DNA of 64,000 nucleotides from Streptomyces roseoviridis (GCF_039535235.1 NZ_BAAAWU010000001.1:1736001-1800000), one strand, 5' to 3'. Counted from the first letter of the stretch, positions 1 through 9,303 are shown. Numbers and translations are program-made. Notes: generated from the letters alone by a model not told the origin.

Positions 1-371
1 ACGACCCCCGGCGTGCCGAGGTCTACCAGCGTCTGGGCATTCCGACGGTGGCGACGGTCCGCTGGACCGCCGACCAGATGCTGCGGCGGCTGCTGCCGTC
101 GGGCGCGGAGCCGCTGTGGCGCGACCCGAGCGGCGGCGTGCAGCTGGCCGAGGTGCACACCTCTCCGGCGTGGATCGGCCACAAGGTGAGCCGGCTCCAG
201 GAGGAGACCGGGGTGCGGGTGGCGTTCCTCACCCGCCTGGGCGAGGCGGTCCTGCCGACTTCGCAGACGGTGCTTCAGGAGGGTGACCTCGTCCACGTGA
301 TGATGCGGACGGACGAGATCGCCAAGGTCGAGGCGGCCTTCGCCGAGGGTCCCGAGGAGGGCGGTCACTGA
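1..371 (+). CDS. TrkA-family potassium uptake protein, C-terminal part (5' truncated by window)
   Basis: Reading frame 3 is open from the window edge to the TGA at 369-371, so the start and the Rossmann NAD-binding half lie outside the window. The visible ~122 residues end in an RCK_C/TrkA_C-like segment (VHTSPAWIGHKVSRLQEE, then a 'LQEGDLVHVMMRTDEI' strand-loop that is typical of the domain). TrkA/RCK proteins are cytoplasmic regulators that gate K+ channels or transporters by binding nucleotides. The stop overlaps the start of the next TrkA gene by one base (TGATG), so the two are translationally coupled and probably form a hetero-assembly. The cognate permease is not in the window. The family call rests on the C-terminal half and on the neighbour. 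Confidence 0.85.
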   Translation, partial: DPRRAEVYQRLGIPTVATVRWTADQMLRRLLPSGAEPLWRDPSGGVQLAEVHTSPAWIGHKVSRLQEETGVRVAFLTRLGEAVLPTSQTVLQEGDLVHVMMRTDEIAKVEAAFAEGPEEGGH

Positions 372-1048
372 TGCGTGTCGCTATTGCCGGCGCCGGCGCG
401 GTGGGCCGTTCCATCGCGGGCGAGCTCCTGGAGAACGGGCACGACGTCCTTCTCATCGACAAGGCTCCGACCGCCATCTCGGTGGAGCGGGTGCCGCAGG
501 CGGAGTGGCTGCTCGCCGACGCCTGCGAGATCACGTCGCTGGACGAGGCGGCGCTGCAGCGCTGCAACGTCGTCATCGCGGCGACCGGCGACGACAAGGT
601 CAACCTGGTGGTGTCGCTGCTCGCCAAGACCGAGTACGGCGTGCCGCGCGTGGTCGCCCGGGTGAACAACCCGAAGAACGAGTGGCTGTTCAACGAGGCG
701 TGGGGCGTGGACGTCGCCGTCTCGACGCCGCGTCTGATGTCGGCCCTGGTGGAGGAGGCGGTGAGCGTCGGCGACCTCGTCCGGCTGCTGCGCTTCAGCC
801 ACGGTGACGCCAACCTGGTGGAGCTGACGCTTCCGCCGGAGTCGGGGATCGCGGGCACGCAGGTGGGTGACGTGGCCTGGCCGCAGGACACCTCCCTGGT
901 GACGATCATCCGCGGCTCGCGGGTCCTGACGCCGAGCCCGGAGGAGACCCTGGAGGCGGGCGACGAGCTGCTGTTCGTGGCCACGCAGGCGCGCGAGGAG
1001 CAGCTGGAGGAGCTGCTGTCGGTCCGCCGGGAGTCCAACGAGTCCTGA
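371..1048 (+). CDS. TrkA-family potassium uptake regulatory protein
   Basis: A 225-residue cytoplasmic RCK protein. The N-terminus carries the Rossmann dinucleotide motif GAGAVG (residues 7-12), an acidic residue ending strand 2 (LLIDK), and the conserved 'IAATGDDKVNLV' and 'VVARVNNPKN' segments. A TrkA_C domain occupies about residues 140-220 (VTIIRGSRVLTPSPEETLEAGDE). TrkA proteins bind NAD(H)/ATP and set the activity of Trk/Ktr-type K+ uptake. The ATG overlaps the upstream TGA by one base, so the two RCK genes form one operon with a permease presumably further upstream. A strong terminator follows at 1101-1133. Proximity to KdpDE suggests a potassium-homeostasis neighbourhood, although KdpDE is on the other strand. 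Confidence 0.93.
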   Translation: MRVAIAGAGAVGRSIAGELLENGHDVLLIDKAPTAISVERVPQAEWLLADACEITSLDEAALQRCNVVIAATGDDKVNLVVSLLAKTEYGVPRVVARVNNPKNEWLFNEAWGVDVAVSTPRLMSALVEEAVSVGDLVRLLRFSHGDANLVELTLPPESGIAGTQVGDVAWPQDTSLVTIIRGSRVLTPSPEETLEAGDELLFVATQAREEQLEELLSVRRESNES

Positions 1049-1100
1049 GCCCGCTGCCGCCCTTCGCGGGAGCGCCGGGCGGGGTGGGTGGTACGGCGAA

Positions 1101-1133
1101 GGGGCCCGGGACCTGTGACAGGTCCCGGGCCCC
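1101..1133. terminator. Strong bidirectional hairpin after the trkA pair
   Basis: A perfect 15-bp inverted repeat (GGGGCCCGGGACCTG and its complement) with a 3-nt TGA loop lies between the converging trkA gene (+) and DUF3159 gene (-). It has no T-run, which is common for streptomycete terminators. Confidence 0.85.
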
Positions 1134-1230
1134 TCTCGTGCGGCGGGCGCACCGTGGGTGCGCTCGGGGGGTGCGCGGCGACGAGGGCGCGCGGTGGGGG
1201 CGCGCCGCGGCCACGCCTGTGGGCGGGCGG

Positions 1231-1971
1231 CTACGCCTGTGGGCGGCCCTGTGCCTCGGCCTTGCGGGCCTTCTCCGCCTGCTCCTCGGCCTCCATCTCG
1301 GCGAAGACGTCGATGGGCGGCGGCGCCTTGGCGAGGAACACCCAGGTCAGGTAGACCGCGAGCAGGAAGGGCGGGATCTTCAGGGCGACCAGGACCCAGC
1401 CGAGCTGCGTGGTGTCGGCCCACCAGTACAGCGGGAAGAGGATCGCGCACTTCGCCAGCAGGATCAGGCCCCAGGCCCAGCTGGCCTTCGCGTACGCCTT
1501 CTTGCGGCCGGGGTTACGGGTGCGCCAGGAGAGGTTCTCCTTGAAGACCGGGCCGAGGATGAGGCCGATCAGGGGCACGCCGGCGAGGGTCGTGATGATG
1601 TACGCGAGGCCGAGGCCGAGCGTGTAGAGCATGCCCGGGAGGTAGAAGTCCTTGGCGTTGCCGGTCATCATCGCGAAGACGACACCGAAGGCGACTCCGA
1701 AGACGCCGCTGAAGGCGTGCTTGACGGTGTCGCGGCGGACCAGCCGGACGGCCACGAGGACGAGCGAGACCCCGAGGGCGGCGATGGCCGAGAAGTGCAG
1801 GTTCTTGTTGATCGTGTAGATGGTGACGAAGAGCAGGCCCGGCAGGACCGTCTCCACCATGCCGCGCACTCCGCCGAACGCCTCGAAGAGCGCGGCCTCG
1901 GTCACCGCCTTGTCGGCGACGGGGCCGGTCCCGGCTCCGTGGTCGGCGGTCGGCTTGTCGACTGACGTCAC
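1231..1971 (-). CDS. DUF3159 family integral membrane protein
   Basis: A 246-residue protein that I recognise as DUF3159. It opens with 'LFEAFGGVRGMVETVLPGLLFVTIY', the family hallmark, and contains about six hydrophobic segments between residues 40 and 220. It ends in a charged, Glu/Ala-rich cytoplasmic tail. The molecular function of DUF3159 is unknown. The fold recalls intracellular septation or channel-like proteins, but that is inference. The start is GTG at 1971, three bases after the stop of the OB-fold gene, so the two are co-transcribed and probably translationally coupled. The pairing OB-fold protein plus DUF3159 recurs in actinobacteria and often sits beside trkA genes. Confidence 0.88.
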   Translation of the reverse strand: MTSVDKPTADHGAGTGPVADKAVTEAALFEAFGGVRGMVETVLPGLLFVTIYTINKNLHFSAIAALGVSLVLVAVRLVRRDTVKHAFSGVFGVAFGVVFAMMTGNAKDFYLPGMLYTLGLGLAYIITTLAGVPLIGLILGPVFKENLSWRTRNPGRKKAYAKASWAWGLILLAKCAILFPLYWWADTTQLGWVLVALKIPPFLLAVYLTWVFLAKAPPPIDVFAEMEAEEQAEKARKAEAQGRPQA

Positions 1972-1974
1972 CGG

Positions 1975-2373
1975 CTACTCCTGTCCGAGCGGTCGCAGCT
2001 CGTATTTGGGGTTGAAGAGGACCCGCCGGCCGTGGCTCATCGAGATGCGGCCGGAGGCGATCAGCTTGCGGCCCGGTTCGATGCCCACGATGGACCGGCG
2101 GCCCAGCCAGACGACGTCCAGCGGTGCCGTGCCGTCGAACAGCTCGGCCTCCAGTGCGGGCACACCCGCCCGGGGGCGCAGGGTGACCGTGCGCAACGTA
2201 CCAGTCACCTTGACTATCTGTCGGTCGGCACAGTCGGAGATGCGCGTGCACCCCGAGGCCGCGGAGTCCTCCCGGAGCTCCACCGACTCCAGTTCCTCCT
2301 GCGAGGTGGAAAGGCGGTCGAGCATACGGCGGAAGCGCCCGGCCGGCTTCTCTGTACGCGGTGCAGCACTCAT
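1975..2373 (-). CDS. OB-fold nucleic-acid-binding domain protein
   Basis: A 132-residue soluble protein. After a basic, helical N-terminus (residues 1-45) comes one OB-fold of the tRNA-anticodon/RecG-wedge type: 'VKVTGTLRTVTLRPR', 'LEAELFDGTAPLDVVWLGRRSIVGIEPGRKLIASGRI' and 'RVLFNPKYEL' are its successive strands. It is presumably a nucleic-acid-binding protein; the ligand is unknown. It is the first gene of a two-gene operon with DUF3159. The ATG at 2373 has no Shine-Dalgarno but is preceded by TACGCT exactly at -12 to -7, so the message is probably leaderless. Confidence 0.85.
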   Translation of the reverse strand: MSAAPRTEKPAGRFRRMLDRLSTSQEELESVELREDSAASGCTRISDCADRQIVKVTGTLRTVTLRPRAGVPALEAELFDGTAPLDVVWLGRRSIVGIEPGRKLIASGRISMSHGRRVLFNPKYELRPLGQE

Positions 2374-2385
2374 ACAGAAAGCGTA
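2374..2385 (-). promoter_or_regulatory. Candidate -10 element for a leaderless OB-fold/DUF3159 transcript
   Basis: On the minus strand TACGCT is followed by six bases and then the ATG. This would place +1 on the A of the start codon. There is no convincing -35 hexamer (the region is G/C-rich) and no Shine-Dalgarno. Confidence 0.45.
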
Positions 2386-2419
2386 CCGGCCCCCGCCGAC
2401 GCCGGACCCGGCACCGAAC

Positions 2420-3106
<687 letters not shown>

Positions 3107-3236
3107 GGAGGGGGACCTTCCTTTACGTCGGCCGGGCTTGTCGCCGGTCAGCTTGTCGCCGGTAGGGGGGCGGTTACGGGGTGGGGTTGCGGGACGGGGC
3201 GGGGTACGGGTGCGGGCGTGGCGCCCGCGGGCCGGG

Positions 3237-5795
3237 TCAGGTGAAGGTGTGCACCGGCGCCGTGGCGTCGGTGCCGTCCGGCGGCGGGGCGGCGTCCTGC
3301 GCGGCGGTGGGCAGGGTGAGCACCATGGTGAGCCCCCCGCCGGGGGTGTCCTCGGCGGTGAGGGTGCCGCCCATGGCCTCGACGAAGCCGCGGGCGACCG
3401 CGAGGCCGAGGCCGACACCCGAGCCGCGGGGGGCGTCGCCGAAGCGCTGGAACGGCTCGAAGATGCCGTCCTTGCCCGTGTCCGGGACTCCGGGGCCGCG
3501 GTCGGTCACCCGCAGTTCGAGACGCCGGCCGAGGACGCTGGCGCCGACGGCGACCGGGACGCCCTCGGGGCTGTACTTCACGGCGTTCTCGACGATGTTG
3601 GCGACGGCCCGTTCCAGCAGGCCGCGGTCGACGGCGACCATGGGCAGGGTCTCGGGGATGTCCAGCTCGACGCTGCCGTCGGGGACGCCGCCGAGGGCCA
3701 TCGGCACGACCTCGTCGAGGTCGGTGGGGCGGATCAGCGGGGTGACGGTGCCGGTCTGGAGCCGGGACATGTCGAGGAGGTTCCCGACGAGGTGGTCGAG
3801 CCGGTCGGCGCCCTCCTCGATGCCTTCGAGGAGCAGGGCCCGGTCCTCGTCGGACCATTCGACGTCGTCGGAGCGCAGTGAGGAGACGGATGCCTTGATG
3901 CCGGCCAGCGGGGTGCGCAGGTCGTGGCTGACGGCGGCGAGCAGCGAGGTGCGGATCTTGTTGCCCTCGGCGAGCTTGCGGGCCTCCTCGGCCTGGTCGA
4001 CGAGCCGCTGGCGGTCCAGGACGACGGCGGCCTGGGCGGCGAAGGCGCCCAGCACCCGGCGGTCCTCGGCGGGCAGCACCCGGCCGCTCAGGGCGAGCGC
4101 CAGGTGGTCGCCGACGGGCATGTCGACGTCGGCGTCCTCGGGACGGGCCACGGGCCGGGTGCCGACGCTCGCGGCGCAGGTCCACGGTTCGACGTCGCCG
4201 GCCCGCTCCAGGAGGGCGACGGACTCCATCGAGAAGGTCTCCCGGACCCGTTCGAGGAGCGCCTCCAGGCTGGACTCGCCGCGCAGCACGCTGCCGGCGA
4301 GATGGGACAGGACCTCCGACTCGGCGCGCAGCCGGGCCGCCTGGTGGGTACGGCGGGCGGCGAGGTCGACGACGGAGGCGACGGCGACGCCGACACCGAA
4401 GAAGACGGCGATGGCGACGATGTTCTTGGGGTCGGCGATGGTCAGCCGGTGCAGGGGCGGGGTGAAGAACCAGTTGAGGAGCAGGGAACCGAAGGCCGCC
4501 GACGCCAGGGCGGGCAGCAGTCCGCCGAGGAGCGCGGCGGCGACGGTCAGGGCGAGGAAGAGCAGCATGTCGTTGGCGAGGCCGAGGTCCGCGTCGACAT
4601 GGGTGAACAGCAGGCTGAGCAGGACGGGTCCGGCGACGCCGACGGCCCAGCCCCAGGCGATGCGGGCGCGGCCGAGCCGGGCGCCGCGGGCGACGGGCAG
4701 ACCGCGGCCCTTGGCGGCCTCCTCGTGGGTGACGATGTGGACGTCGAGGTCGGGGCCGGAGTCGCGGGCGACGGTCTGGCCGACGCCGGGACCGAGGATG
4801 TACTGCCAGGAGCGGCGGCGGCTGGAGCCGAGGACGATCTGGGTGGCGTTGACGCCGCGGGCGAATTCGAGCAGTGCCGAGGGCACGTCGTCGCCTATGA
4901 CGTGGTGAAAGGTGCCGCCGAGGTCCTCCACGAGGGTGCGCTGGTCGGCGAGCTCCTTCGGGGAGGCGGCGGTGAGGCCGTCGCTGCGGGAGACGTAGAC
5001 GGCGAGGACCTCGCCGCCCGCCCCCTTCTCGGCGAGCCGGGCGGCGCGCCGGATCAAGGTGCGCCCCTCGGGGCCGCCGGTGAGGCCGACGACGATCCGC
5101 TCGCGCGCCTGCCAGGTGGAGCGGATGTTGTGCTCGCCGCGGTACTGCCGCAGGTAGGCGTCGACCCGGTCGGCGGTCCACAGCAGGGCGAGCTCCCGCA
5201 GCGCCGTCAGGTTCCCGGGCCGGAAGTAGTTGGAGAGGGCGGCGTCGACCTTGTCGGGCTGGTAGATGTTGCCGTGCGCCATCCGGCGCCGCAGGGCCTG
5301 CGGCGACATGTCGACGAGCTCGATCTGGTCGGCGCGGCGCACGACCTCGTCGGGGACGGTCTCCCGCTGCCGTACGCCCGTGATCGACTCGACCACGTCG
5401 CCGAGCGACTCCAGATGCTGGATGTTGACGGTGGATATGACGTCTATCCCGGCGGCGAGGAGTTCCTCGACGTCCTGCCAGCGCTTGGCGTTGCGCGAGC
5501 CGGGGACGTTGGTGTGGGCGAGCTCGTCCACGAGGGCGACGGCGGGCCGGCGGGCGAGGACGGCGTCGATGTCCATCTCGGGGAAGGTGGTGCCCCGGTA
5601 CGCGAGCTCCGTGCGCGGCACCGTCTCCAGGCCGTGCAGCATCACCTCGGTACGCGGCCGGCCGTGGTGCTCCACGAACGCGACCACGCAGTCCGTGCCG
5701 CGCTCGACCCGCCGATGGCCCTCGGAGAGCATGGCGTACGTCTTGCCGACGCCCGGCGCCGCGCCGAGGTAGATCCGAAGTGTGCCGCGTGCCAT
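3237..5795 (-). CDS. kdpD: KdpD sensor histidine kinase (K+/turgor sensing)
   Basis: An 852-residue KdpD in the usual domain order. The KdpD N-terminal domain (about 1-215) has a Walker A motif GAAPGVGKT at residues 11-19 and 'LVDELAHTNVPGSRN'. A Usp-like domain follows at about 225-350, then four transmembrane helices of the DUF4118 module at about 370-480, a GAF-like linker, HisKA with His624 in 'AVSHDLRTPLAGIK', and HATPase_c with 'NIVENAVKYSP' and 'GSGVGLGLAV'. KdpD senses K+ limitation or ionic strength. In several bacteria the Usp domain binds c-di-AMP. The start ATG at 5795 gives the canonical 'RIYLGAAPG' opening. kdpE follows; no kdpFABC genes are present in the window. Confidence 0.95.
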   Translation of the reverse strand: MARGTLRIYLGAAPGVGKTYAMLSEGHRRVERGTDCVVAFVEHHGRPRTEVMLHGLETVPRTELAYRGTTFPEMDIDAVLARRPAVALVDELAHTNVPGSRNAKRWQDVEELLAAGIDVISTVNIQHLESLGDVVESITGVRQRETVPDEVVRRADQIELVDMSPQALRRRMAHGNIYQPDKVDAALSNYFRPGNLTALRELALLWTADRVDAYLRQYRGEHNIRSTWQARERIVVGLTGGPEGRTLIRRAARLAEKGAGGEVLAVYVSRSDGLTAASPKELADQRTLVEDLGGTFHHVIGDDVPSALLEFARGVNATQIVLGSSRRRSWQYILGPGVGQTVARDSGPDLDVHIVTHEEAAKGRGLPVARGARLGRARIAWGWAVGVAGPVLLSLLFTHVDADLGLANDMLLFLALTVAAALLGGLLPALASAAFGSLLLNWFFTPPLHRLTIADPKNIVAIAVFFGVGVAVASVVDLAARRTHQAARLRAESEVLSHLAGSVLRGESSLEALLERVRETFSMESVALLERAGDVEPWTCAASVGTRPVARPEDADVDMPVGDHLALALSGRVLPAEDRRVLGAFAAQAAVVLDRQRLVDQAEEARKLAEGNKIRTSLLAAVSHDLRTPLAGIKASVSSLRSDDVEWSDEDRALLLEGIEEGADRLDHLVGNLLDMSRLQTGTVTPLIRPTDLDEVVPMALGGVPDGSVELDIPETLPMVAVDRGLLERAVANIVENAVKYSPEGVPVAVGASVLGRRLELRVTDRGPGVPDTGKDGIFEPFQRFGDAPRGSGVGLGLAVARGFVEAMGGTLTAEDTPGGGLTMVLTLPTAAQDAAPPPDGTDATAPVHTFT

Positions 5796-5911
5796 GGCTC
5801 GACCTTACGTCCAGCGAAACGGACATTCGGCGCGGGTGTGTGCGCTCGGGACCGTCTTGACGTGATCCTGATGGCCCGTCCGCGGTGGGCGGCGCGCTGC
5901 CGGCCGGCCGC

Positions 5912-6640
5912 TCAGTGCTCGATGATCTCCCCGTCGCGCAGCTCCAGCACGCGGTCGGCGAGGCCGAGGAGCTGGTGGTCGTGGGTGGCGACCAGGGCCG
6001 TGCAGCCCTCGCTGCGGACCACCGCCCGCAGCAGCTCCATGACGGCGAGGCCGGTCTCGGCGTCGAGCTGGCCGGTGGGCTCGTCGGCGATCAGCAGCGC
6101 GGGCCGGTTGGCGAGGGCGCGGGCGATGGCGACGCGCTGCTGCTGGCCGCCGGAGAGCTCTCCGGGGCGCTGGGCCGCGTGGTCTGCGAGCCCGACGAGG
6201 GCGAGGAGCAGGGCGACCCGCTCCTCGCGTTCCTTCGGGTCGGCCTTGCGCAGCCGCATCGGCACGCCCACGTTCTCGGCGGCGGTGAGGATGGGTATGA
6301 GGCCGAAGGACTGGAAGATGAAGCCGATGCGGTCGCGGCGCAGCTCCAGGAGGCCGTCCTCGCCCAGCTCGGCGAGGTCGGTGCCGTCGATGACGATGCG
6401 GCCCCGGTCGGCGGTGTCGAGGCCGCCGACGAGGTTGAGCAGGGTGGTCTTGCCGGAGCCGGAACGGCCCTTGAGGGCGACCAGCTCGCCGCGGGGGATG
6501 GCGAAGGAGACCCCGCGCAGGGCGTGGACGGCGGCGTCCCCCGTCCCGTACGAGCGGTGCAGGTCCTCGACCCGGACCATCGGCGCGCCGGCCGGGTCGT
6601 CGATCACGGCCGTGCCGGTCCGCGCGTTGCTCTCACTCAC
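5912..6640 (-). CDS. ABC transporter ATP-binding protein, LolD/MacB type
   Basis: A 242-residue nucleotide-binding subunit with Walker A 'GRSGSGKTT', Q-loop 'IGFIFQSFGLIP', signature 'LSGGQQQRVAIARAL', Walker B 'LLIADEPTGQLD' and H-loop 'LVATHD'. The pattern matches the LolD/FtsE/MacB family, which works with FtsX-type permeases to extract lipoproteins, export peptides or drive mechanotransmission. No FtsX-like permease is adjacent on either side: kdpD lies 116 bp downstream and DUF3710 lies upstream across a terminator. The partner must be elsewhere, or the ATPase acts alone. The start is GTG at 6640 behind a G-rich Shine-Dalgarno. Confidence 0.9.
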   Translation of the reverse strand: MSESNARTGTAVIDDPAGAPMVRVEDLHRSYGTGDAAVHALRGVSFAIPRGELVALKGRSGSGKTTLLNLVGGLDTADRGRIVIDGTDLAELGEDGLLELRRDRIGFIFQSFGLIPILTAAENVGVPMRLRKADPKEREERVALLLALVGLADHAAQRPGELSGGQQQRVAIARALANRPALLIADEPTGQLDAETGLAVMELLRAVVRSEGCTALVATHDHQLLGLADRVLELRDGEIIEH

Positions 6641-6750
6641 CGTGTACCCCCCTGCTGCGAACGTGTGCGCCGTCAGTATGGGCCGGTGACGGCGGCCGGT
6701 GCCAGGGCTGTGGACAACCGCCTCCGGTGCTCGTCGCCGGCTGTGGAAAA

Positions 6751-6817
6751 GCCCGGTGGGCCGCTTCCTCGCCCGCTCCGTACCGGGGTACGGGTGGAGG
6801 GAAGCGGCCCACCGGGC
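6751..6817 (-). terminator. Rho-independent terminator of the thioesterase-dut-DUF3710 operon
   Basis: A perfect 18-bp inverted repeat (6751-6768 and 6800-6817) encloses a smaller hairpin. Read on the minus strand it is followed directly by TTTT (plus-strand AAAA at 6747-6750). It lies 42 bp past the DUF3710 stop. Confidence 0.9.
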
Positions 6818-6858
6818 ATCGCTCGCGCGGTCGGCCCGCGTCGGCGGGCCGGCCGGTG

Positions 6859-7629
6859 TCAGCGGATCTCGGAGATCTCCGGTCCGCGCTGCAGCTGGCC
6901 CATGCCGCCGGAGAAGCGGGAGCCGGCCTGCTCCTCCTGCTGCACGCCGTCCGGCACCATCTGGGCGTCGTTGGGCAGCTTGAGGACGATCGGGTCGCGG
7001 GGGGCCATCGGGCCCTCGCCGCGGACGACGACGGTGTCCCGGAAGATCTGCTCCAGGAGGCCGGCGGCCTCCGGCTGCACCGCGCCCTGGCCGGAGATCA
7101 CGCCGCGCAGGAACCAGCGCGGGCCGTCGACGCCGACGAAGCGCACCAGCTGCACGCCGCGGTTGCCGTCCGGCAGCTGCACGGGCACCTGGGCCCGCAG
7201 CTCCCAGCCCAGCGGACCCTCGACCTCCTCGATGGCGCCGCCCTGCTGGGTGATGCCGCCCGCGATCTCGTCGCGGACCTCGCCCCAGATGCCTTCCTTC
7301 TTCGGCGCGGCGAAGGCCTGGAGCTGCACGGCGCTGTCGCGCAGCACGACGGTGGCCGCGACGATGGCGTCACCGGCCACCTCCACCCGCAGCTCCATGC
7401 CCTCGACTCCGGGCACGAAGAGGCCGCCGAGGTCCACCCGGCCCTCCTCGGGCTTGCTGACCTCGGAGATGTCCCAGGGACCGTCGGGCCGGGGCGCCGG
7501 CGGAAGGTTCACCCGGCGCGACCCCTCGGCCGTCTCGGCCGCGTCTTCGGAGTCCACCGCCTCGACGACCTGCTCGGCATCGACCGCTGCGTCCGCAGCG
7601 GCACCGCTCTTCTTGCGACGTCCGAACAC
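6859..7629 (-). CDS. DUF3710 domain-containing protein
   Basis: A 256-residue soluble protein starting 'VFGRRKKSGAAADAA', recognised as DUF3710, an actinobacterial family of unknown function. It has a charged, low-complexity N-terminus (to about residue 50) and then a single alpha/beta domain containing 'GPWDISEV', 'GWELRAQVPVQ' and 'VRFVGVDGPRWFLRGVISG'. I choose GTG 7629 rather than the upstream ATG at 7677: it gives the family-typical start, has GGAAGGAC upstream, and lies one base after the dut stop. The conserved thioesterase-dut-DUF3710 order suggests coupled translation. A role tied to nucleotide or acyl-CoA housekeeping is only guilt by association. Confidence 0.88.
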   Translation of the reverse strand: MFGRRKKSGAAADAAVDAEQVVEAVDSEDAAETAEGSRRVNLPPAPRPDGPWDISEVSKPEEGRVDLGGLFVPGVEGMELRVEVAGDAIVAATVVLRDSAVQLQAFAAPKKEGIWGEVRDEIAGGITQQGGAIEEVEGPLGWELRAQVPVQLPDGNRGVQLVRFVGVDGPRWFLRGVISGQGAVQPEAAGLLEQIFRDTVVVRGEGPMAPRDPIVLKLPNDAQMVPDGVQQEEQAGSRFSGGMGQLQRGPEISEIR

Positions 7630-7630
7630 G

Positions 7631-8143
7631 TCACTGTCCTTCCCGGTCGGATACGACCGAAGCGTATCGATTCCCACCCGTAGTGCCGTCCACGGCGGCG
7701 TGACCGCCGGTGGACCCGAAGCCCCCCTCGGCCCGCGCGGAGCCGGGAAGCTCCGCGACCTCGTGGAAGCGCACCTTCTCGACCTGCTGGACGACCAGCT
7801 GGGCGATCCGGTCGAACCGCTCGAACCGCACGCTCTCGCGCGGGTCCAGGTTGACCACGATCACCTTGATCTCTCCACGGTACCCGGCATCGACGGTCCC
7901 CGGGGCATTCACGAGCGCGACGCCGCAGCGGGCCGCGAGACCGGAGCGCGGGTGCACGAAGGCGGCGTAGCCGTCGGGCAGCGCGAGGGAGACGCCGGTG
8001 GGCAGCACGGCCCGCTCCCCCGGGGCGAGCACGGCGGCCTCGGTGGTCACCAGGTCGGCGCCGGCGTCGCCGGGGTGGCCGTAGGCCGGGATCGGCACCT
8101 CGGGGTCCAGGCGGCGGATGAGTACGTCGACGGGATTGCGCAT
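7631..8143 (-). CDS. dut: dUTP diphosphatase (dUTPase)
   Basis: A 170-residue trimeric dUTPase that hydrolyses dUTP to dUMP and pyrophosphate, preventing uracil incorporation and supplying dTMP precursor. All five motifs are present in order: 'HPGDAGADL', 'HPRSGLA', 'NAPGTVDAGYRGEI', 'RIAQLVVQ' and the C-terminal arm 'RAEGGFGSTG'. The C-terminus is extended by about 20 residues (HAAVDGTTGGNRYASVV). The ATG at 8143 overlaps the thioesterase TGA by one base, and DUF3710 begins one base after the stop, making a compact three-gene operon. Confidence 0.97.
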   Translation of the reverse strand: MRNPVDVLIRRLDPEVPIPAYGHPGDAGADLVTTEAAVLAPGERAVLPTGVSLALPDGYAAFVHPRSGLAARCGVALVNAPGTVDAGYRGEIKVIVVNLDPRESVRFERFDRIAQLVVQQVEKVRFHEVAELPGSARAEGGFGSTGGHAAVDGTTGGNRYASVVSDREGQ

Positions 8144-8727
8144 CAGGGGTTCACCTCGAAGGCGCGGGCGCGCCTGACCTGGTCGGGGTCGGACATGGCG
8201 GCCTGGATCTCCTCCGGGCGGCCGTTGTCGATGAAGTGGTCGACCTTGACCTCGATGAAGAGGGCGTCGGCGCGGACGGCGACGGGGCCTTCGGGCCCCC
8301 CGATCCGGCCGACGGCGGTCGAGAAGATCTTGCGGCCGTGTACGGCGGTGACCTCGGCCTCCAGGTGGAGCACGGTGCCGACCGGGACGGGCCGCACGAA
8401 GTCGGTCTCCAGACGTCCGGTCACGGCGATCACCCGCAGCAGCCAGTTCAGGGAGCCGAGGGTCTCGTCGAGCGCGGTGGCGAGCACGCCGCCGTGCGCG
8501 AGGCCGGGGGCGCCCTGGTGGTCGGGGGTCACGGTGAACTCGGCGGTGACGGTCACGCCCTCGCCCGCCCGCGCCTCCAGGTGCAGCCCGTGGGGCTGTC
8601 CGCCGCCGCACCCGAAGCAGTACTCGTAGTGCGCGCCGAGCAGCTCGCCGGGGGCGGGCGCGTCGGCGTGGCGTACCGGCGGTATGGCGTCGGCCGGCGG
8701 TGTGAGAGCGGCAGATGTTCCAGTCAC
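8143..8727 (-). CDS. PaaI-family hotdog-fold thioesterase
   Basis: A 194-residue single-domain hotdog protein. It shows 'YEYCFGCGGGQPHGL' followed by 'HQGAPGLAHGGVLATALDETLGSLNWLL', the PaaI/4HBT core with its HGG motif and acidic residue in the helix, then strand pairs 'GRLETDFVRPVPVGTVLHLEAEV'. It is expected to hydrolyse acyl-CoA thioesters; the substrate is unknown. The start is most likely GTG 8727, preceded by TAAGGT eight bases upstream, so the message may be close to leaderless. It is the first gene of the thioesterase-dut-DUF3710 operon and diverges from DUF3093. Confidence 0.88.
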   Translation of the reverse strand: MTGTSAALTPPADAIPPVRHADAPAPGELLGAHYEYCFGCGGGQPHGLHLEARAGEGVTVTAEFTVTPDHQGAPGLAHGGVLATALDETLGSLNWLLRVIAVTGRLETDFVRPVPVGTVLHLEAEVTAVHGRKIFSTAVGRIGGPEGPVAVRADALFIEVKVDHFIDNGRPEEIQAAMSDPDQVRRARAFEVNP

Positions 8728-8785
8728 AGGCGCAGACCTTACCCGCGCGGCCGGGCGCGGGTCGCGCCGTGCCAAGCTTGGACGC

Positions 8786-9271
8786 ATGCAGCAGCCTTCC
8801 GTGCCCCCGACCGCGCCCAGCTTCGACGAACGTCTGACCGCGCCCCGCTCCTGGTGGGTGATCGTGGCGCTCCTCGGCCTGTCCGGCGGGCTGATCATGT
8901 TCCCGCTGGGGACGGTGCCGACGTTCGTGGGTCTGATCGCGGCGGCGGCCCTCGCGGCGGTGGCGGTGTCGTCGTACGGCTCCGCCCGGATCCGGGTGGT
9001 GGCGGGATCCCTCGTCGCGGCGGACGCACGGATTCCGGTGTCGGCGCTCGGCGTGCCGGAGGCCCTGGACGCCGAGGAGGCGCGCGCCTGGCGCACGCAC
9101 AAGGCCGATCCGCGCGCCTTCATGGTGATGCGCAGCTACGTGCCGACGGCCGTACGGGTCGAGGTGACGGACCCGGCGGACCCGACCCCGTACGTCTACC
9201 TCTCCACGCGGGATCCGCAGGGGCTCGTGGCGGCCCTGGAGGCGGCCCGCAGCGACGCTTCCGCGGCCTAG
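8786..9271 (+). CDS. DUF3093 family membrane protein
   Basis: A 161-residue protein with two adjacent hydrophobic helices (about residues 21-62: 'WWVIVALLGLSGGLIMFPLG', then 'FVGLIAAAALAAVAVSSYG') followed by a soluble C-terminal half with 'YVPTAVRVEVTDPADPTPYVYLSTRDP', the DUF3093 hallmark. Function is unknown. The ATG at 8786 lacks a Shine-Dalgarno and has CAAGCT around -13 to -8, consistent with a leaderless transcript. It diverges from the thioesterase operon (58 bp apart) and converges on the gene ending at 9304. Confidence 0.87.
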   Translation: MQQPSVPPTAPSFDERLTAPRSWWVIVALLGLSGGLIMFPLGTVPTFVGLIAAAALAAVAVSSYGSARIRVVAGSLVAADARIPVSALGVPEALDAEEARAWRTHKADPRAFMVMRSYVPTAVRVEVTDPADPTPYVYLSTRDPQGLVAALEAARSDASAA

Positions 9272-9303
9272 GGGCCGCAGGCGCCGGGCGGGCGGCGCCG
9301 GGT

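Noticed and set aside
3148..5826. An 892-codon Arg/Pro-rich open frame overlapping kdpD on the same strand in another frame
   Set aside because: The composition (Arg/Pro/His runs) is typical of a shifted frame in high-GC DNA, and the kdpD frame has all domain motifs.
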